Below are positions 59,083-64,000 of a DNA stretch of 64,000 nt, piece after piece. Source of the stretch: Cichorium intybus. Lineage: Eukaryota; Streptophyta; Magnoliopsida; Asterales; Asteraceae. Under the pieces are notes generated by a model. The model was not told where the DNA came from. It was given only the letters and a program-made list of their open reading frames with translations, and did no database searches. How positions within the stretch are numbered: the first letter of the stretch is position 1; the number at the start of each line of letters is the position of its first letter. The stretch covers positions 79,844,494 to 79,908,493 of the forward strand of contig CM042013.1 of the NCBI GenBank assembly GCA_023525715.1. The letters are read 5' to 3'. The translations under genes were made by a program, and so were the position numbers.

Positions 59083-60700
59083 ATTTTCGAGAAAAACATT
59101 GTTTTAAGATGGCAAAAATGAAAAAATTTCTGTTTTCGCTATTGTAGCTACTTTTTTGTTTTATTTTATGGGTCCATGATAGATTGACTTGGGAGTCATA
59201 ACTGATTTTTTGTTACATGTAATTTTCTTTCAAGCTAGCTTTTGGCTAGTTGAACAACAAAATCGTCGGATTGTATAAAGGGTAAAAACTCAAAATCGTT
59301 TTTACAACCATGCAACGTTCTTTTTTCACATATACTTTGAAACTTGGAAACCCCAGTTAGTGTTTTGCTACTGGAATACAACTCATTTATTAACGAACTA
59401 ATTTTAGTTATATTATAACAATTTTTGATACTTGAAGTTAATGATATTTATACATCAAAACGACATCTAATAAACACTTGTAGTTCTAAACACAAACAGC
59501 CACACATGAGAGCTATTAAAAAAACTCCGATTCACATATCTTCAGAATCTTTGAGAGATAGATACCTATGAAAATACTATAATTGTAATATTCGTGATAC
59601 AAAAAATAAGTAGTACTACCTATCATTAGTGTTATATTAGAAATTTGTCTTCTTTTATTCTTTCCCAGAAAGAATATAAATATTAATAAATCAAGTAGTA
59701 CATCCTATAATTTTTTTATTTAAAATATGTGATAAATTCTCGGCTAAGATTAAGGAAACCAAATCAAAGGAATCAAATCATGCATAATTTTTGTGCCACC
59801 CGTACTTCCTTCTTGATTAATGCGAGACGCAAAGAGTTGTATATTCGATATCTAATTTAGATTTATATATTACTATGCGTATTTTTGCATGTTGCGTAGG
59901 AGGGCAGTTATACATTTAATTATTTTTAATTATATTGGAATTTTTGTATAAGCATTTATATATTGCTATCCTTTTTCTATGAGTTGCTTATGTATATATG
60001 TGCTTAAGTGTATCGAGGTTATGGGTATGCAATTCCCAGACAACACACCTGAATGAAAGTCGTATCCATTCGGGACCTCTCTGACTATCAAAACGCATAA
60101 TAAAATGGTTAAAAAATAGAGAATACAACAATTTGTTGCTTCATAATAGGGAGACGCGCGATGGCGGCTTGGTTTCATGAGAGACTGATTTTTTCTATGA
60201 AGATCTTTGAACTTGCTGGTTCCAGCTATGATGATACTTTAACTGGGAAAAGCTAAAAATGCAATGGCATAATCGAACGGATGTTTTATATACCTTAATA
60301 AAAAATGAAACAAAATGCTACAATAGGAAAAAACTGAAAATAGAATGCTATGATATACAAACAAATGAAAGTATATTGCTGTGTTGCATTTAGCCCGAGT
60401 ATCATTCAAGTGCTAACATACACATCATAGTTAAGCGAATTTATGATTTAACTTTGATGCCATATCACAAAAAGAAATGTCATTTTGGATACTAAAAGAC
60501 TCTGTTTATTTTTGCCCATTGTTCTGATTACGACGTAACTCCTTGGAATGAAAAAGTAAATATACCGATGAAGCATGAATAAAACAGAATAATTATTTGA
60601 TGTACAAAACCAAGATCGAATAAATAGGAAATAATCAAGACTATGCATCTATTTTCCTTTCAAAATTTTAAACAGAGACTTACCATTAATTAAGTTATTA
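59083..60700. other. AT-rich intergenic, nothing recognised
   Basis: Scanned on both strands. Only short, compositionally random frames. No LTR or MITE ends identified. Confidence 0.5.
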
Positions 60701-60999
60701 ATGCCAAGGGGTGTGGTGCGAGTGAAAGTGTGCGGAGAGTAGCTTCCTTCGCGGGGAACACCGCCCCCTGTCCCCACAATTTTCTCCCCGCAGGGGGGGG
60801 GGGGTGGAATTTGCATCGCGCAAGGAAAAGAAATGAAATGCATGTGGCTTGTACATTTTGCATCATTATTTGTATCAAAAGCAAGGGGAAGTGACAGGTA
60901 ACCATTTCCAAGGGTGATGTGAAGAGTGAGGGGTACTGACTGGATGATGACGTGACAGGAAAAAAGAGTGAGGAGAATGAAAGACCACATCGGATGGCC
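60701..60999. mobile_element. Possible Tourist-like MITE with poly-G core
   Basis: Starts TGCCAAGGGGTGTGGTGC and ends AAAGACCACATCGGATGGCC, followed by TAA. The two ends are an imperfect inverted pair. The centre has GGGGAACACCGCCCCCTGTC and a run of about 14 G near 60785. Confidence 0.45.
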
Positions 61000-61399
61000 T
61001 AAGAGGTTCGAAGCACAAAGCTTCCTGAAATGGAGGAATTTTACGTCAATCTTTGAGCAGCCTCCTTGGCAAGAACCCTCTCTTTTTTCTTTTGTTTAAG
61101 CCTGTGATTTGGACGCAATTATTCAAGCACCTCACTTCTTTATGTACTCATCATACTTATCTTTAAAGTTGGCCTTAACTAAAAATAACTCATTGAAACA
61201 AAACAAAATGCCATTGAGAAGCTATATACCGATAGAGAATGATGTACACCAAGAGACTCTTTAGTTATGGTCGTTTCAAAATTTCAATACTATGTCTATT
61301 ATGTTACACCCCATTTTTATTTTAATATTTATTTATTTATTTGTTATTTAAATGCTATTTTAGAAAAAAATGATTAAATAATTAGTTATGAATTATGGA

Positions 61400-61400
<1 letters not shown>

Positions 61401-61433
<33 letters not shown>

Positions 61434-61458
61434 TAATAATAATAATAATAATAATAAT
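61401..61458. repeat. (AAT)n microsatellite
   Basis: ATA/AAT trinucleotide run with one AT interruption near 61432. Confidence 0.93.
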
Positions 61459-62027
61459 TGATATATTAAAAATATTAATAATTGATAAATTATATGTGTA
61501 AATGTTTAAAATAAACTTGAGGGGCTAATACGACATTAGGAATAACTTATTTTGATAAGTTTATGTTGTTAGAGGTATATAAGGTCATTATGACATTGTT
61601 AGGGGATTTAAATGCAAAAATAAAATGGAAGTTGGCATGGCTTTGAATTGGCCGAGATTTCTCATATTTAGGATTCCTCTCCTTCTTTCTTTTTTTCTAT
61701 ACGTCTTCGAGACTCCCTTTTAGTATGGTTCTCGTTCTTCTTTTAAGCCCAAGGGCCCTCAGACATTTTCTTCTCATCATCACATGCACATACGTTACAA
61801 ACCCAACCCTAAATTGAAAATAGATGGTTCCGAGAGCAAGAAAGTTCTGTTGTGGGTTTTATTAAATTCTTTCTGTTGTAGCCTTCAGCTCATAGAGCAT
61901 TGTGAATCTCGCTACCCTCTTTCACATATGCAATCAAACCCGCAACCAAAGGCTTTCACGTTTTTTTGGAGGAATCGAGAAGGAGGAGAAGCTTGGCGGG
62001 AATGTTGAGTTGCCGAGAACCTTAAGA

Positions 62028-62208
62028 TCAGGAAGCCTATATTCACTTATGGCTCTCGATAGTGGAGCCCAAGCTCCCTCACCATCAGGAAGCCTATATT
62101 CACTTATGGCTCTCGATAGTGAAGCCTATATTCACTTATGGATCTCGATAGTGAAGCCTATATTCACTTATGGCTCTCGATAGTGGAGCCCAAGCTCCCT
62201 CGCCGTCG
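62028..62208. repeat. Minisatellite, four units of 32-57 bp
   Basis: Unit core GAAGCCTATATTCACTTATGG plus CTCTCGATAGTG. The first and fourth units carry an extra GAGCCCAAGCTCCCTC, itself partly palindromic. Confidence 0.9.
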
Positions 62209-62589
62209 TCTCTCCTGATTGATCCCGTAAGTGTGTACATACATACACGCATTCTTGTGAGATACCGAGAGATAAGGAAGAAGTTAGCAATAAGAAATTT
62301 AATCGCAACGAGAATCAGAGGTGGAGCAGCGAGAAGGACACCAACAAACTCAGGGGCGTACGCAGTGTTGGAACTTTGAAATGGAATCTTCCTTGTATGG
62401 CCTTTGTCCCACATAGAAAGTGGAGGAAAACCCTTGAGACCTTATAAGCCAATTCCTTTCAAACCCTTGGAAATGGATGTGGGGTTGGATATTGGTCTTG
62501 GGCTACATAGAAATGGGCTAGAAGAGAGCATGCTCACGTTCTCGTGAGAATACTTATTATAAATACTGTTTGATTGATTTTAACCCTCA

Positions 62590-63821
62590 ACAAACTCCAC
62601 GCTATCAGTTGCCTATAAGTCACTTCTGAAACTATTGAGCCAAGACGAGAGCATGCTCACGCTCTCTTGAAGCCATGAAAATGATTTTTGGTGTTATAGC
62701 CTCATTTTGACCTAAGGTTAGAGTTAGACATGTTATGCATGTGGATGCTTTAGTAGATGCTTTCTGGAAAGTCTTAGTTGTTGGCTTAATGGATTAATCA
62801 CTTAATGAGATGTGCAGAAGTACCCAACGAACGCGACGCATCTGCCTTAGGCACACGACGTGTCCGCTGGAGAAAACCTGCCTCCTGGTCGTGCCTCAAT
62901 GTGACGCATAAAACCCTGGTCGTGGTGCGTAGCACGTCCGTTAACTTTGACCATTGACCATTGTCATTTTGACTAGCTTGAATTTTGGTCAAACTTAGGT
63001 GGATTAAAGACATGTACTTAGGGATTGGCTTTTAGTTGGTTTGGGTCACTAAGTTATACTTAATGGTGATTTAGGAGGTTCGTGCTGCTGGTTATTTGAG
63101 GACCCGACTGTGTATGTGATTCAGCTTTCCAATTCAGGTGAGTCTTCCCACTATACTATGTGTGACGTTGCATGTGTAGGTTTGCCTAAGACCTGTTAGG
63201 GTAGGATCATGTGATTAGACTAGTATAGTCTTGCTTGCTAATTGTTCACTCGTATGATTTGTTCTTATGTTTGGATGATGTGTGCACAGATAAGAGTTGA
63301 TCTGAGAGTCCTTAGAGGCGAAACAAAGTCAATATGTGAGCCGGGCGAAGTTGGAATCAGTCTGAGACCCCATAGGTGTTGGCGGAATGGAGTTATTTCA
63401 CCTATGGAGCTGTAGAAAGAGGGAGTTCTTGAAAGAGTTTTCATCATTATTCTCAAGAGACACGACCAAAGGAAGGAACCTAGGGTTTTGGGAGTATTTC
63501 TTAGGCATTTCCTACATTTTAATTCACTTGGATTCAACACATTTTATACTTTGATTTTTGGTACATTTTGTTATTTTTGTGCTTGTTATTCTAGACATGC
63601 TTGGCTAGTTCTCTATCATCAATATTAGATGTAATCCATGAATAACTAGTTAGGTTTTGAAGGGTTTATGAGTATTTGGTTTAGTAATCTATGAATGCAA
63701 CTTAGTTTAAATATCCAAATTGTTCTTGTGTTCTTATTCATGAGTTTGAGTGTTTGAATGTTTATTGTCATTTGTTTTCCTAATTACATAATTGATTTCC
63801 AAAATAAACTAGTGACGAATG
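62590..63821. repeat. Repeat R, third (partial) copy
   Basis: Aligns with 34660-35880 of the right unit: ACTCCACGCTATCAG at the left and CTAGTGACGAATGA at the right. It has no outer Copia at the equivalent site (63300), where it reads GATCTGAGAGTCC straight across. No MATE exons follow it in the window. Confidence 0.8.
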
Positions 63822-64000
63822 AAACTAGATGGTTCCGAGAGCAAGAAAGTTCTGTTGTGGGTTTTATTAACTTCTTTCTGTTGTAGCCTTCGGCTCATAG
63901 AGCATTGTGAACCTCTTATTCTTTCTTTTTTCTATACGTATTCGAGACTCCCTTTTAGTATGGTTCTCGTTCTTCTTTTAAGCCCAAGGGCCCTCAGTCC
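63822..64000. repeat. Rearranged copy of 61680-61915
   Basis: Two blocks match the earlier sequence in swapped order. GATGGTTCCGAGAGCAAG...AGCATTGTGAA (63828-63910) comes first, and CTATACGTATTCGAGACTCC...CCCAAGGGCCCTCAG (63931-63997) second. In the 61.7-kb copy the second block precedes the first. It runs off the window. Confidence 0.75.

Larger units (their letters stand above)
61302..62220 (+). mobile_element. LTR-like sequence of Ty3 type
   Basis: Begins TGTTACACCCCATTTTTA, as many Ty3 LTRs do, and contains a TATA-like GTATATAAGG at 61576. No primer site or partner LTR was found, so the right end is arbitrary. Part of it (61680-61915) recurs, rearranged, at 63822-64000. Confidence 0.35.

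Noticed and set aside
60649..60990. 113-residue minus frame with PPPPP
   Set aside because: It crosses a poly-G tract and a probable MITE, with no recognisable domain.

Overview
The window is AT-rich plant nuclear DNA. The evidence is spliced exons with GT/AG borders, nested Copia and Ty3-type LTR retrotransposons, LINE remnants, Tourist, hAT and Mutator-like MITEs, and microsatellites. A eudicot is likely and Asteraceae is possible, but I cannot fix the species from sequence alone. No bacterial-type genes, CRISPR arrays, tRNAs or rRNAs were seen.

The only host gene I can reconstruct is on the minus strand. It is a 13-exon MATE-family transporter resembling the FRD3/citrate-efflux clade. Exons 1-6 lie at 52774-46041 and exons 7-13 at 39117-37230. 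All splice phases agree, and the exon lengths sum to 1578 nt (525 codons plus stop). Exon 5 is split at codon 238-239 by a full-length Copia element (46288-51637) in the opposite orientation, with 218-bp LTRs identical by eye, a TGCAT target duplication and an open gag-pol frame. Intron 6 is about 6.9 kb and holds a LINE remnant, a NAM-associated-domain remnant and a foldback MULE-like element. A near-twin of that foldback element sits just upstream of the gene at 53148-54485.

The 3' half of the gene (exons 7-13) and its downstream DNA are tandemly duplicated. The left unit is 770-2752 plus 26027-about 32650, and the right unit is 33280-about 43205. The left exon set (29723-27819) has a 3-bp in-frame deletion and a 1-bp deletion that creates a stop, so it is a truncated pseudogene. 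A third partial copy of the flanking repeat lies at 62590-63821.

The left unit is split by a 23-kb nest of mobile elements (2753-26026). An outer Copia keeps both LTRs and a decayed RNase H. Its 5' LTR holds an Athila-like element (3080-about 8479). It also holds a 4-kb Ty3-type LTR (8742-12787) that contains a striking array of short palindromes with covarying arms. Further in is a Harbinger-like remnant, split by a second Copia (13739-21757). That Copia lacks reverse transcriptase and carries an unrecognised reading frame in its place, and its own 5' LTR contains a 1110-bp solo LTR.

The right end (54.5-64 kb) has no recognisable host gene. It holds Harbinger, MULE and LINE pseudogenes, MITEs, a minisatellite and rearranged LTR-like repeats.
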